This document shows positions 35,089 through 45,971 of a stretch of DNA of 64,000 nt, one piece after another; the stretch's first letter is position 1; each line of letters starts with the position of its first letter. The DNA is from Lepraria neglecta (lineage: Eukaryota; Ascomycota; Lecanoromycetes; Lecanorales; Stereocaulaceae), in contig CM065649.1 of NCBI GenBank assembly GCA_033220425.1, forward strand, positions 3,162,001 through 3,226,000, given 5' to 3'. The notes beneath the pieces were generated by a model. That model worked only from the letters and a program-made list of their open reading frames with translations, did no database searches and was not told where the DNA came from. The translations under genes and the position numbers were made by a program.

Positions 35089-37373
35089 TCAGAGAGCTCT
35101 GCTGGTCAGTGTATCTGGATGCTCGTCCCCTAGCACGCGTTTCCTCGTCTCCACCACCTGTAACTCCAGCTCCTCCGCCTCGGTATATCGTCCTTGTTTC
35201 CGGTATATCGACGCAAGGTTAGCTCTGCTGGTCAGTTTATATGGATGCTCGTCCCCTAGCACGCGTTTCCTCGTCTCCACAACCTGTAACTCCAGCTCCT
35301 CCGCCTCGGTATATCGTCCTTGTTTCCGGTATATCGACGCAAGGCTAGCTCTGCTGGTCAGTGTATCTGGATGCTCGTCCCCTAGCACGCGTTTCCTCGT
35401 CTCCACCACCTGTAACTCCAGCTCCTCCGCCTCGGTATATCGTCCTTGTTCCCGATATGTCCACGCAAGGTCAGCTCTGCTGCTCAGTGTATCTGGATGC
35501 TCGTCCCCTAGCACGCGTTGCCTCGTCTCCACCACCTGTAACTCCAGCTCCTCCGCCTCGGTATATCGTCCTTGTCTCCGGTATGTCGATGCAAGGTCAG
35601 CTCTGCTGCTCAGTGTATCTGGATGCTCGTCCCCTAGCACTCGTTGCCTCATCTCTACCACCTGTAACTTCAGCTCCTCCGCCTCGGTATATCGTCCTTG
35701 TTCCCGATATGTCCACGCAAGGTCATCTCTGCTGGTCAGTGTATCTGGATGCTCGTCCCCTAGCACTCGTTGCCTCGTCTCCACCACCCGTAACTCTAGC
35801 TCCTCCGCCTCGGTATGTCGTCCTTGTTTCCGGTATATCGACGCAAGGTTAGCTCTGCTGGTCAGTGTATCTGGATGCTCGTCCCCTAGCACTCGTTGCC
35901 TCGTCTCCACCACCCGTTGCCTCGTCTCCACCACCCGTAACTCTAGCTCCTCCGCCTCGGTATATCGTCCTTGTTCCCGATATGTCCACGCAAGGCTAGC
36001 TCTACTCCTCAGCGTTTTTGAGTGCTCCAACCCCTGCGTCTTCCGTCTAGACGCGCATGTTCGTCGGAATAGCTTTTCCGACTGAGAATAGAGTCCTTCG
36101 CGATACAAAATTTTTCCTAGAAGATCCAAGGCATCAAGCATATTATTGCTATCGTTGCCATCCACATTTTGGGCGATCCTCACCAACCTTCGAAAAGTTT
36201 CTTCCGCAGACTTGTACCTTCCTTGATCCATCATCAGCTCACCCAAGGGTTTCAGCACGTGCCGATAATTACAGTGGTCAGTTCCATAGAGTGTTTCGTT
36301 CTCAGAAAGTATTTGTCTTAGATGCGCTTCGTCTGCCTCTCTATATCGGTGCTCGACTGGGCCGAGACCCGTGTACCCAGTTGGATCGGTTTGATAAATA
36401 GGAGCGGGGCTCTGTCCCATAAAAGAGCTGGATGCAGGCTCAAGAATGCTGGAGATTGAAGAGGTAGGAGAGAATGGTTGAGGAGTCTGTGGGATGCTTA
36501 CAGCGCCTCTCACGGAAAATTCTCGGGTTCTCATCGAACCTGCAGGACTTGGAGCCGAGTTCTCTGTCCAACAATAAACCGCGGACGGGGTGTCTAGGCT
36601 ATGTTAGATGGTCGGCTTATCAAGGTCATGTCTAGTACTTGCTTACCTGCAGCAGGGCTCGGATGATACAAACTGCTCTCCAGAACATTGTTCCTCTTCA
36701 TCCATCCGTCGACTTTCTTTGGCTCCACGAAACTTCCTCTGATCTCAAAGTGAAGCGGCTTTTTATCAGTTTCAACCAACTTTCTGGTCTGTCGCTTTCT
36801 GACGATTGCTTTCATCTCTTGCGGCTTAATATTTTTGTCCCGACCCCATTGGCTTACACGCGTTCGGTATTGCCGTACCCTTATGGAAACAACAGTCAGT
36901 ATGAGAATACTTAAAAGCCTTGCCTTGACTCCTCATCCCGGAGAGACATACTCTGCTACGAATCCGAATTCCCTTTCCATAGTATCTTTTACCTCTTTCA
37001 GTGAAAGCGGCGGATTCTGCGTGATATGGAGCTCGATGATTCGAGCTTTGTACGGCTCCCACTCAACAGCGCGCAATGTCGGCGCTTTCCTTTTTCGCGT
37101 TTTAGTAGGTGGGCCCATGGAAGGTGCGAGTACATGGTGATGATCGCTAGAAGGTGAAGCGTTTGATGGCGGACAGGTGTAAGGCACGGGCAATATGTCT
37201 ATAGAATCCGATATGTAGTGGTCGGTGGGGGCAAGGTATCCTAATGGACCGAGCGACCCTAAGGCATAGCCCTCGAAATCAGGGTTGTTGCCATAGAGCT
37301 CCAGGGCTTGATTTGGCGTGGCTGAAGAACCCTGCGCAACGAAGGCAGACATGTCGGGGTAGACATGATCCAT
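35089..37373 (-). CDS. Clr5-domain protein with kinesin-light-chain-type TPR repeats
   Basis: Three exons (37373-36952, 36879-36647, 36593-35089) with introns of 72 and 53 nt give 719 residues. After an N-terminal disordered part with a basic KTRKRKAP stretch comes the Clr5 domain (about 118-170): WEPYKARIIELHI, then across intron 1 YRTRVSQWGRDKNIKP. Clr5 domains are thought to bind DNA or chromatin. From about residue 280 TPR units follow. The last seven are 42-residue copies (AEELELQVVETRKRVLGDEH, then PDTLTSRA) that are nearly identical at the DNA level. The protein ends within a repeat, so the copy number may differ between strains. Such arrays in fungi are often found in NLR-like or accessory proteins. 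Confidence 0.85.
35095..36000. repeat. 126-bp tandem repeat array encoding TPR units
   Basis: Seven copies with a 126-bp period (42 codons) lie in the 3' half of the Clr5-TPR gene; unit boundaries fall near 35095, 35221, 35347, 35473, 35599, 35725 and 35851. The last unit in this coordinate order also carries a 21-bp internal duplication, encoding VVETRQR twice. Units differ by few substitutions, which points to recent expansion or gene conversion. Confidence 0.85.
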
Positions 37374-38172
37374 CTTGAAATCAACTCCTCTATCAATCAG
37401 AAACGAGCTGCCTTCTTGGTGACTACCAATTAAGGATACTTGTCCAGGTTATAATATCGTAAAGCTCACGATTTGGTGGGACCCGTGCTGTTAAGTACCC
37501 ATCAAAGTCGAACGAAAAGGCTGAAAAGCGTCCTAGCTGCATGAAACTGTTCAGCCGAGGATGTGAATTGATTGGGCTGCACTCAAAACTCCTATTTCTC
37601 TTAGTAGTGTTAAGGATCGTGCATTAGGTGCCGCGCTAGGTGACAGCAACGCAACCTAATTTACCTTTAGTGCGGGTAGGCATCGGGCAAAACTACTATC
37701 CTCGTAAGCAGCCAGTCGGTGGAAGCCGCTTTCATTTGTAGCCCACTGCATGAAAAAGTCATTCAACGTCGCTTTGCACTCAGCCACGCTAAGTCGAGAC
37801 AATATGCCTGTTCTAAGACGCTGCAGTTTGTGGTCCACTGGCGGAGGAGTTGCATGGGGCCGCGACCTTGCTTGCGCTCTCAAAAGTACAATTCGGATGT
37901 CCAGTCTGAAGACAGTAGCACTCGCTAAGAGTAATGATAGTGATTAAAAGATCTATGACTAGGGTAGCATCGATCGTCCAAATGTTGGACCAGCCATTGC
38001 ATGTTCAGGCTGCTCAAAAGTCCTATTTCTCACTGCAGGATCTCCTGCCATGATTTCCTGCACACAAAAGTGCGAATGTCGTACACAGCATTGCGGCCAC
38101 TATAAATCCCAGCTGAGTCGCCCCCCACTTTCTCTCTCCAGCCCATCCATCAGAATCCTCCCTCGCTTCATT
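37374..38172. other. Intergenic with an uncertain minus-strand ORF
   Basis: A minus-strand frame at 37883-37656 (75 residues) looks protein-like in composition but has no recognisable domain; it could be a leftover of another Clr5-type gene. The rest holds the promoter of the small gene at 38173. Confidence 0.3.
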
Positions 38173-38438
38173 ATGGCTCGACCCCAGGTCTCGGCAGAGG
38201 TCATTGCTGCCATCATCTTCGGACTTCTACAGTTGATCGTTGGACTAATCTCGATCTGGCAACAACGTCTCCACCATCGAATAAATAGTAAGTGAGATTC
38301 ATTGCATTCGATCGGCTCACTTGCTGACGGTACAACGATGTAGTAATTGAGAGAGAGGCAAGGATCCTTGAAAGGCTAAGATTGCGGAACAACAATGCGC
38401 AAGCGCTGTTTATTTACGGCCTCGTCCGATTTTGGTAA
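38173..38438 (+). CDS. Small single-pass membrane protein, 69 residues
   Basis: Two exons (38173-38287 and 38344-38438) join in frame across a 56-nt intron with donor GTAAGT and acceptor GTAG. The product has a short polar start, one strong membrane helix (about residues 9-28, VIAAIIFGLLQLIVGLISIW) and a basic amphipathic tail (IIEREARILERLRLRN). The helix continuing from an ATG close to the upstream sequence, and the open frame across the intron, support a real gene. Similar tiny predicted proteins are seen in other fungi, but I know of no function. A chance open frame cannot be excluded. Confidence 0.55.
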
Positions 38439-39526
38439 TTTGTTGGGGAAAACCCCCGACAGGTATGTCATGAAAGGGCGTGCTGGGAAAAATCCGACGG
38501 TTACTGATCGTCGAATTTCGATAGTAACTCCTGGATGAGCTGAGCGGCGATATAGCGAGGGCGATAGATGGACGTCGAGCCCAGCGCTTTCTTTCGAAGC
38601 TGAAGCTCAAGTGGTGTGCAATTTCCCGAGATGTCCTTGCACTTTTATTGCAGCGGGCTGTTGGAAGATAGACCGTGCGTGATTCGATAGCTGTCGAGAT
38701 ATTGTTTCGCCACCGTAGACGGCGCTGCCATCTATAGCAAAATCTTTAAGCTTGTTCAAGAAGTCTGATGATGAGATGAGTGGAGACCAGGCAAGATCAA
38801 TGACTTCATCCTCTGGTGTGGTCAGTATCTTTTAAGCTGTCGATAATCCTAGATATCGTTCGCATCAAATTCCACCGTGTCTAGTATATCTTCATTCGAG
38901 TTTGAATGTCTAGTTTTTGAATTAGAAGCTCTTGGCGGTTTGCTCCGATATGCTGTGGTACTTGAGGCTACCTTTCCAATGTCGTTGTCAAAGCGCGAAA
39001 CCGTTGTTTCCTCCCCTCACGGTTCATCAATCTTTAGCGACGATAAATCGAAAATAGAGAGAAGAGTTAAGGATAACTGTAGAGGAGATAGTAGTTATAA
39101 TCTTTAGGTCATAAGAGTAAGAATTAAAGAGCCAGGATAGGCGGTATACCGCTCCCTTTTATACCCTACCTTAATAGCTATCTCTAAGATCCCTAAAGTA
39201 GGCTGTATAAAGAGCGCGCGCTTTTCTAGACGCTTAAATAAGGGGGCCTTAGTAAGTAGAAGGAAGGGTAAGCGTGAAGCGTTAATCACCCAGTCGGGGT
39301 GTTGTATCACCAGGGTGGGGTGGTCACCCCTGCTCACCCAGGTCCCTCGCTAAAGCGGCAGCCCCCGAGCGAGCTTCGACTGAAGCTGGGGGCAGATGCC
39401 AAGCCTTCACCAGAGCTCCAAACGCGCCTTCTCCAAAGTCATGGCGGGGAAGCAGCAACCCAATAACCACTCCTGAAGCTCTTTAGCAGTCATGGCGACC
39501 TTGAGCCGGATCTCAATACTTTCAAA
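38439..39526. other. Intergenic with AT-rich patch and dispersed repeat
   Basis: AT-rich sequence with many stops (about 39040-39240) suggests a RIP-affected remnant. Directly after it comes a GC-rich stretch rich in GGGTGA/TCACCC that includes TGAAGCTGGGGGCAGAT at 39381-39397, the exact inverted match of 28319-28335. No gene seen. Confidence 0.45.
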
Positions 39527-40737
39527 ATGTCTCCTAGTTCAACCCGACCTGTCTACAGGATCGCCTCTATTCCCGGCGATGGCATCGGCCCTGAAGTCAT
39601 CAGTACAGGCATTACAGTCCTCAAAAAGCTAGCCGCAGTGCTTGGGACATTCGATCTCCAGTTCGACCATTTTGATTGGAGTAGCGACTACTACAAGAAG
39701 TATGGACGATACATCCCAGAAGGTGGACTAGAGGAGCTGAAGAAATACAACGCCATCTTCTTTGGAGCTGTAGGGGCGCCTGGTATGTCCCCTTCCCTAC
39801 ATACACTGGCTTTACGACTGACATTGGGTCATTAGACGTCCCAGACCACATATCCCTCTGGTCCCTCCGCCTCGCCCTCGTCCAACCCCTCCAACACTAC
39901 GCCAACGTCCGCCCCACCCGCGTCCTCCGCGGCATCACTCCCCCTCTAACCTCGACCGCCACAAACCCCCAAAATCTCGACTGGGTCATCATCCGGGAAA
40001 ACACCGAAGGCGAGTACGCCGGCCAAGGCGGCCGCACGCACGTCGGTCAACCCTGGGAGGTAGCTACCGAAGTAGCGATATTCACACGTCATGGTATTGA
40101 GAGGTTGATGAGATTCGCGTTTGAGACGGCCCAGAAGAGGAAGAGGAAGAAGTTGTGTGTTGTTACGAAGAGTAATGCGCAGCGTTCGGGCTTGGTGCTT
40201 TGGGATGAGGTGGCCAAGATCGTGGGGAGGGAGTTTCCGGATGTGGAGTGGGATAAGATGCTTGTTGATGCCATGACTACGAGGATGGTATTGCATCCTG
40301 AGACGCTTGATACGATAGTCGCGACGAATTTGCATGCGGACATCTTGAGTGATTTGGCTGCTAGTCTTGCGGGCAGTATTGGTATTGCGCCGACTAGTAA
40401 TCTTGATCCTACGAGAGCGAATCCAAGTATGTTTGAACCTATTCATGGGAGTGCGTTTGATTTGGTCGGGAAGGGGACGGCGAATCCGGTGGGGACGTTT
40501 TGGACGGCTGCGGAAATGTTGAGGTGGCTTGAGGAGGAAACGGCGGCGGATGGGTTGATGGAGTGTATTGAGAATGTGACTGAGAGGGGTGTTAGAACGG
40601 CTGATCTTGGGGGGAATGCGGGCACGGAGGAGGTTACGAGGGAGGTTTGTGAGGAGATTGAGAGGGTGTGCGGTGGAAAGGGGGGAAGAGTAGCAGATGG
40701 GAGCGGGAGGGAGGCTCTTGAGTCTGGGGAATACTGA
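39527..40737 (+). CDS. Tartrate / isopropylmalate-type decarboxylating dehydrogenase
   Basis: Two exons (39527-39782, 39836-40737) with a 53-nt intron give 385 residues. The isocitrate/isopropylmalate dehydrogenase fold is clear: IPGDGIGPEV at the N terminus, the substrate loop RENTEGEYAG, DAMTTRMVLHPE, the NLHADILSDLAA metal-binding Asp box, then FEPIHGSAFDLVGKGTANPV for cofactor binding. The overall pattern is nearest tartrate dehydrogenase/D-malate dehydrogenase relatives, which oxidatively decarboxylate 2-hydroxy diacids with NAD+ and a divalent metal. LeuB-type 3-isopropylmalate dehydrogenase is possible but less likely, as fungal Leu2 is usually more divergent. No targeting peptide is seen, so probably cytosolic. 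The substrate is inferred. Confidence 0.85.
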
Positions 40738-41214
40738 TAATGACTGTGATCTTCACGATTCTTGAGTGCCATCTTGTAATTTTGAGGGAGATTAGGAGCA
40801 CGTTGTATACTACATGTTAACACTATCGAGCGGAGGATACCTCAATTGTATGCCAAGAACGCCGTGAACATGCAAATATTCCACTCGGAATTGACTTCAA
40901 GATTTCCATACCACAGTCAATCAGAGCAAGTTTCAACACGAATGTCTCTCAAAAAGCGCGAGGCTTTGCCAGGTTTAGAAGAAATTTGAGCAGGAGTTGT
41001 GCGGACATGTAGTTTGCATGAGCCGCGACTTGGAATAAAGATGACCAGACTTGTGGACGGGGAAAGCAACTAGAGCTAAGTCTTTAAGCATTGGCAAGCT
41101 GCATGATATTCGCTATCATGATCATTAGACATAGCTCGTCGTAAGCAATAGGGTATTCCCGAGCTCACTTCTCCAGCATAAACCTCCAACGCCTTGCCAG
41201 TCCGGAAACCTCGT
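40738..41214. other. Convergent intergenic, no supported gene
   Basis: About 480 bp between two 3' ends. No motif seen. Confidence 0.5.
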
Positions 41215-42473
41215 CTACCAATCTTTCCCAAGAGTATGCTCTGGCACCACCTTCCCACTGACAGCGGCCTCCTCCAGCACATCCTTCGGCTCCGGCTTCT
41301 CAACTTTCTCCCCATCGCTCCCAGCCAGGTCTGGTGCCTCAACCTTCTCGCCCTCTTCGCTGATATCTGTAGCCTTTTCCGATGCCGTCTCGCTGGGCTT
41401 CTCGACCGGCTCCCAGCCTTCATCTACAGCTTCTGATTCGGGCTTGAGCTTCTTCGAGAGTGGTTCACTGGCGGTGGTGTCCTTGCTTACTGCCTTGCCA
41501 GTGTGGTCTTCAACAGCTTCTGTAAGTTGTTCGTTGGGTGGGAGCTCCTCGCTTGTTGGTGGGAAGATCTTCCTGTATAACACCGACTTGTTATCCCTGT
41601 ATGTCTTGCCCATTGCGTTCAGAGTGACTCACGGCAACCACTCCTCATAAGCTCTCTCATCTTTCCTCTCAAAACAACAAAACACCACCCTGTCCAACCT
41701 TTCACCATCTTCTCTCTTTCCATCCTCTTCCAACCACCTCCTAACCTCCTTTCCAGCCACCTCGGCTGCCTCCCCGCTTGGATATCCGTAGACGCCAGTG
41801 CTCAAGCAACTAAACGCAATGCTTCCTCCCTTCTCCGCTGCCAAATCTAGACTTGTCTTGTAACATGATCGAAGCAGCTCGGCTGGATGCTCAGCGGAAA
41901 CTTTTCTTGCGCGGTAATATATTGGACCAACGGCGTGAATTATGTAGCTGCAAGGGAGCGCGTGCCCGGAGGTAATTTTGGCGGAACCGGAGTCACAGCC
42001 GTCGAGGGTTTTGCATTCATCGTAGAGGGAAGGTCCGGCAGCGGAGTGGATAGCACCGTCCTGTTGCGGAACGTGTTAGCTTGGATTTTTGCAATATAGT
42101 GGTGGAGTGCGTGTTGGATCATGCAGACTAAGGCACATGGGCAGCGGATGGGCACACTTACGACGCCACCTCCACCTAGTAGTGAGTTGTTCGCTGCATT
42201 GACGATAGAAGTCGTTGCAAGTGTAGTGATGGAAGTGCGGATGAGGGAGACTTTCGAATTGAGTATTGAAGATGGAGTGGGGAGCGAGGCATCTGTGGAC
42301 CCATGAGAGGAAGGCTGAAGCTGCCCATCCTTGTAGAGGTCGGATACTGTGGGGATTTCGGACAGAGGGACTGGGGAGGACATCTTGATATGTGGTGCGC
42401 CTAGTCTGGAGTTGAAGAAGCGTTGGTGGCAGATGGCTGATGAACGGAGCTTGGGAAGGTGCAAACCTCGCAT
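41215..42473 (-). CDS. Macro-domain protein (ADP-ribose-1''-phosphate-processing type)
   Basis: Three exons (42473-42162, 42060-41633, 41596-41215) with introns of 101 and 36 nt give 373 residues. The macro fold is marked by SIVNAANNSLLGGGGV, continued after the intron by DGAIHSAAGP, then GHALPCSYIIHAVGP and FSCLSTGVYGYP, the ADP-ribose pocket residues of MacroD-like hydrolases. These remove mono-ADP-ribose or O-acetyl-ADP-ribose. The first 30 residues are basic, like a mitochondrial presequence; an ATG at 42383 is the alternative start. An acidic Glu/Lys-rich tail of about 110 residues follows the domain. The second intron is unusually short at 36 nt, but the frame closes across it. Confidence 0.85.
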
Positions 42474-43284
42474 ACGTGTAACATCACTTCATATCCTAGA
42501 CAGCATATCACACAAGCATGGAATCTTCAAGACTCCCTAACCATCAAGAGCGTTGTTCTTGATAGATTTAGCTGCTGGGGGGATAATTCTTAAGTTGTGA
42601 GACGGAAAGGTGAGTTAGCCAACTGTACCTTACACGCACTTTTTCGGCTTCAGCCTTCACATTCACTCTATAACTTTCGCTTGAAATACATGTCTCGACA
42701 AAAGTCTCACCTCCAGACGAGCTCTTATCCTCAGGACCCACCCTTTCTCCATACCCAACCCTATTGCATATACCTTTCAATCGTCCAAGATTTACGAGGA
42801 CTGAACTTGCCAAGATTACGGTGCCAACCCGGCTTTTCATTATACGACATAACGCTATCTCAGAGCAAAAATCGTGCCAAAAGGTACGTCTTGGCAACGA
42901 GATGCTAACCGAATGGAAGGTGATAATCCCTAAACGTGCGCTATCCGTTTCTTAAGCAACGGTGTCGATCCCAGTGAAGCTCAATGACTATCCCAAAGTG
43001 TTCCAGGGAGATCGGATTGTGGCCCCGACAGGCGAATCAGGCGTGATATTCTTGCGGCAACTCCCGTACGATTGGCATCTTTGCATCGGGCCAACCTGAA
43101 ATGTTCCTCCCAATGAAGACCTTCCACGGAAATAGATCTCTAAGCCGTATCTGCTAGCTCCCTCCAATTAGCTTGGTCGAAGGCCATGGGGTATCTCATC
43201 TGTCCTATTGCCGCTTTAGTCCTTTCCGCCATCATCCATTGATGAGGATGTGGTACAGCTCACATGACACCGTTTGTGCTGCCC
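42474..43284. other. Intergenic, no confident gene
   Basis: A minus-strand frame at 42897-42568 (109 residues) has no recognisable domain. Otherwise nothing seen. Confidence 0.4.
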
Positions 43285-44139
43285 CTAACCCTTGGTAGTG
43301 TCCTTCCACGAACATGATGGCCAGTGGGTTACGACGCATGAGTATTTTGCAGACTCTATAAGCTTGGGCACTAAAAACATGCTTTGGATAGAGTTGCCTT
43401 GATGCAGCGGTTCCTTTGCTTCGGCGGTAAGTGCCATGATAGTCATTATCACCTGCTCTAGGCTTGAAAGTATCATTCTTTTCATACTGTTTTCGACATC
43501 GTAGACCATGTACTTGTCAAACAGTCCCTCAATATTCTAGTGTTCAATTCCCAGAACATCTCCAATAGGTCTAGAAACGACTTTTGCGTGGCCTTTGAGA
43601 CTAGGGTCTCGGGGAAAGGTTGGTGAAGTTTGAACGAGAAATTGATCTTGTCAGGGAGTATGATCCACAGCGAAATGCAGACATCTGGAAGATCTGCCAC
43701 TGTCACAATCATGTGGTAGATTGGAAGCTCATCCTGAATGGAAATCGACTCGAAAATCGAAAGTGAACGGAAATTCGGGACTGTGTTTCTCAGCTGGATC
43801 CGCGCCGCCCATGACTTTCAGATCGGCCCTCGGGTTTATGTTGGCAATGGTCAAGTGGACAAACGTATTCTCTTGATAGAGGACGTATGCAGCTTCCGAT
43901 CGAATCTGGCGGCAGGTGCTTATGATAGAGACGTGGGGACGCTCTTGATATGGAATTTCAAGCGGAGCAGAGCACTCAAGGTTGGTAGTAAGGAGGAGGA
44001 TGCGGTAGATTTGTACACGCAGTTCGGAAGGGAGCTTCAAAAACCCGGTGACTGAATCTGAGGAAATGGCTGGCATGTTGCTGTTGCTGCGAGGGTCAGC
44101 GAGACATCGAAGACAGCATATATTCAGAACTCGGCCCAC
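43285..44139 (-). pseudogene. F-box-like (LPxELRxxIY) family member, frameshifted
   Basis: The first frame (44139-43729) has the family hallmark FLKLPSELRVQIYRILL at about residues 33-49, followed by the conserved cysteine segment ISTCRQIRSEAAYVLYQENTF. It stops after VDFHSG. The expected continuation (ELPIYHMIVTVADLPDVC) is in another frame at 43712-43482, as if one base had been added, and a second shift near 43490 leads to YDVENSMKRMIL. The overall shape matches the intact gene at 44919-45971 on the other strand. These F-box-like fungal proteins are presumed substrate adaptors, and their functions are not known. It is decayed. Confidence 0.7.
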
Positions 44140-44918
44140 CTTGCGGATGGAGATCCCCTAGAGTATGTTGTCTGATGCTTGGCGGTATGGCTCAACAAGC
44201 CTGTGTGACTAGGCGATTCCTCGCGATGTGCAGCAGCCATGCTGGTGCAAAGATTATAGGAAACCTAGTGTAAGAATCGAAAATTCGTGAGATCAAGTCA
44301 TCTTACTCATTGTTCTTATCGTAGTTATTGATGATTAGTGTTGTAGGTTGATCTTAATTATGGAAAGAAATTGGGTAGGCCCATAGAATGCTCCGGAACA
44401 TGACCCTTATAGATTGATGACCCAGCAGTCCCGGTTATTATATAGTAGCCCAAGTAGATTACAAGCCAATGCGTTGAAAACAGGCTGCACTGTACATTCA
44501 CTGTCTATTGGTGTCTATAGATGTGCATGTTCTTTGTAGTTCATTGGTGCAGGAAGAACACTTGCTCAGACCCTATTCCTAGTTGATTATCTCCTCTCTG
44601 CTTTTCCCTCATCTACCAACAGTACATGACTGTCTTGCACTTGTCCAATTCAGCACATCTGCCGAACCATAATGACCACGCTGTGCCGTAATGTTGTGTG
44701 GTGCCGACCCTTGGTAGAAGTTGAGAATCATATGCAAAATCGAGAAAATCATATGCCTTCGGGTTGGCACAAAATAAACGATTTATTTTCTCCATTTTAA
44801 AAGCTGACTCCTTCCCTCAACTTTGGACTCATCCTTGCGAAACACTTCTCTGTCTTATGATCTTCAAGCCGAGTAAGATAGTACCTTACTGATCCGCCGA
44901 GCTTCTCACATATCCAGG
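44140..44918. other. Divergent intergenic, no supported gene
   Basis: Separates the head-to-head F-box-like pair. Only short frames; the promoter of the intact paralogue is expected here. Confidence 0.45.
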
Positions 44919-45971
44919 ATGTCCAGCCTCGATCTCGAAAAGATAGAAGGACCACCCAAACAGCATTTTGGCCTACCGGCCGAAGTACGAGTTAGGATCT
45001 ATGAGTACCTCCTTTTGACTCCCCACACCAGATTCACCTCGCTCTCCGATGGCTTAATACACCACAACATCCAGCCAGCCATCTTAAGGACTTGCCAGAC
45101 TATTAATCACGAAGCCAGTGATGTGCTCAACCGCAAGAACACTTTCATACACATTGTCCACAAATCGTCCGCATTGGAGAGGAACTTGAGCATAGGCGGC
45201 GTTTCACTGCTTAGCAAAAAAGCTCCGTGTAAGGCCTTCCGGCATTTTAGCCTCGAGATGAGAATCATTACCACAAATCTGCCGCTCTCAAACGAAGAGC
45301 AGCACCTGATGATCGCATCGGAAGATCTTCCGACAGTATGCAAGCTTCTTTGGGTTACACCATTTATCCTTGGAACAGACCATTTCAGCCTGGAATTGAA
45401 GCTTTCTGAATCCGCCTGCGGCATTGCGCTTTCCAAGAAAACGGAAGAAAGCCTCCTCTTGCCTTTCGAAAAACTTTGGAAAGCAGCAAGTATAACTGTG
45501 GAAGGCGCCACCAACAAGGACCTTACTGCTAAGATTGAGGCTGCTCCAAGAACTTGGTCGCTTATTTCGGCACACGAGTTTTCTCAGCTCAAAAAAGCTC
45601 TCAGCATACAGGTAGAAAAAGACATGCAGGCAGGCAACTATCTCGACAGCGCGGTCTCCTTCATCCGAAGTCTCGACACCGGCCGTTTATTCCGAAATAC
45701 CCGGCCTCTTGATCGTGGACAGCCTTGGGACTCTGAATTGCCATGGTGCATCTACACGATTGACTATGTTGATTTCTCTAACAGCTTGGCTTTGACTTTC
45801 ATAGAGATGGGGCAGTGGCGTCTCGCGTACAGTGAAACACGATATCTTCTGTCCAAAGTCTGGAGCGTGAAGTTCTTGTGGCCTGATGCAGACGAGGAGA
45901 TCGCGACGATTAAGGCCCGGGAGGAGGCGCTGAGAGCAAGATGTGATCAAGCTCACAATCAGATGACCTGA
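44919..45971 (+). CDS. F-box-like (LPxELRxxIY) protein, intact paralogue
   Basis: A single exon of 350 residues. The F-box-like start is HFGLPAEVRVRIYEYLLL, followed by ILRTCQTINHEASDVLNRKNTF, the conserved helix that ends this fold in fungal families. The middle has no named domain. The C-terminal part (LALTFIEMGQWRLAYSETRYLL) looks like a TPR-type helical pair and recurs as YLALGQWEVAYHQALLTLGL in the pseudogene at 49157 and ALAYVKLEQWEAASLLGCKAL at 51480. It is the only open copy among four related loci in 8 kb. The domain call is by pattern; substrate or partner unknown. Confidence 0.75.
   Translation: MSSLDLEKIEGPPKQHFGLPAEVRVRIYEYLLLTPHTRFTSLSDGLIHHNIQPAILRTCQTINHEASDVLNRKNTFIHIVHKSSALERNLSIGGVSLLSKKAPCKAFRHFSLEMRIITTNLPLSNEEQHLMIASEDLPTVCKLLWVTPFILGTDHFSLELKLSESACGIALSKKTEESLLLPFEKLWKAASITVEGATNKDLTAKIEAAPRTWSLISAHEFSQLKKALSIQVEKDMQAGNYLDSAVSFIRSLDTGRLFRNTRPLDRGQPWDSELPWCIYTIDYVDFSNSLALTFIEMGQWRLAYSETRYLLSKVWSVKFLWPDADEEIATIKAREEALRARCDQAHNQMT

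Noticed and set aside
35066-36085. Long plus-strand Ser-rich open frame (339 codons)
   Set aside because: It is the antisense of the TPR repeat array; the periodic open frame is a by-product of the 126-bp repeats and has no domain of its own.
35060-36090. CRISPR-like regular repeats
   Set aside because: The repeats are contiguous coding TPR units in a eukaryotic gene, with no spacers.
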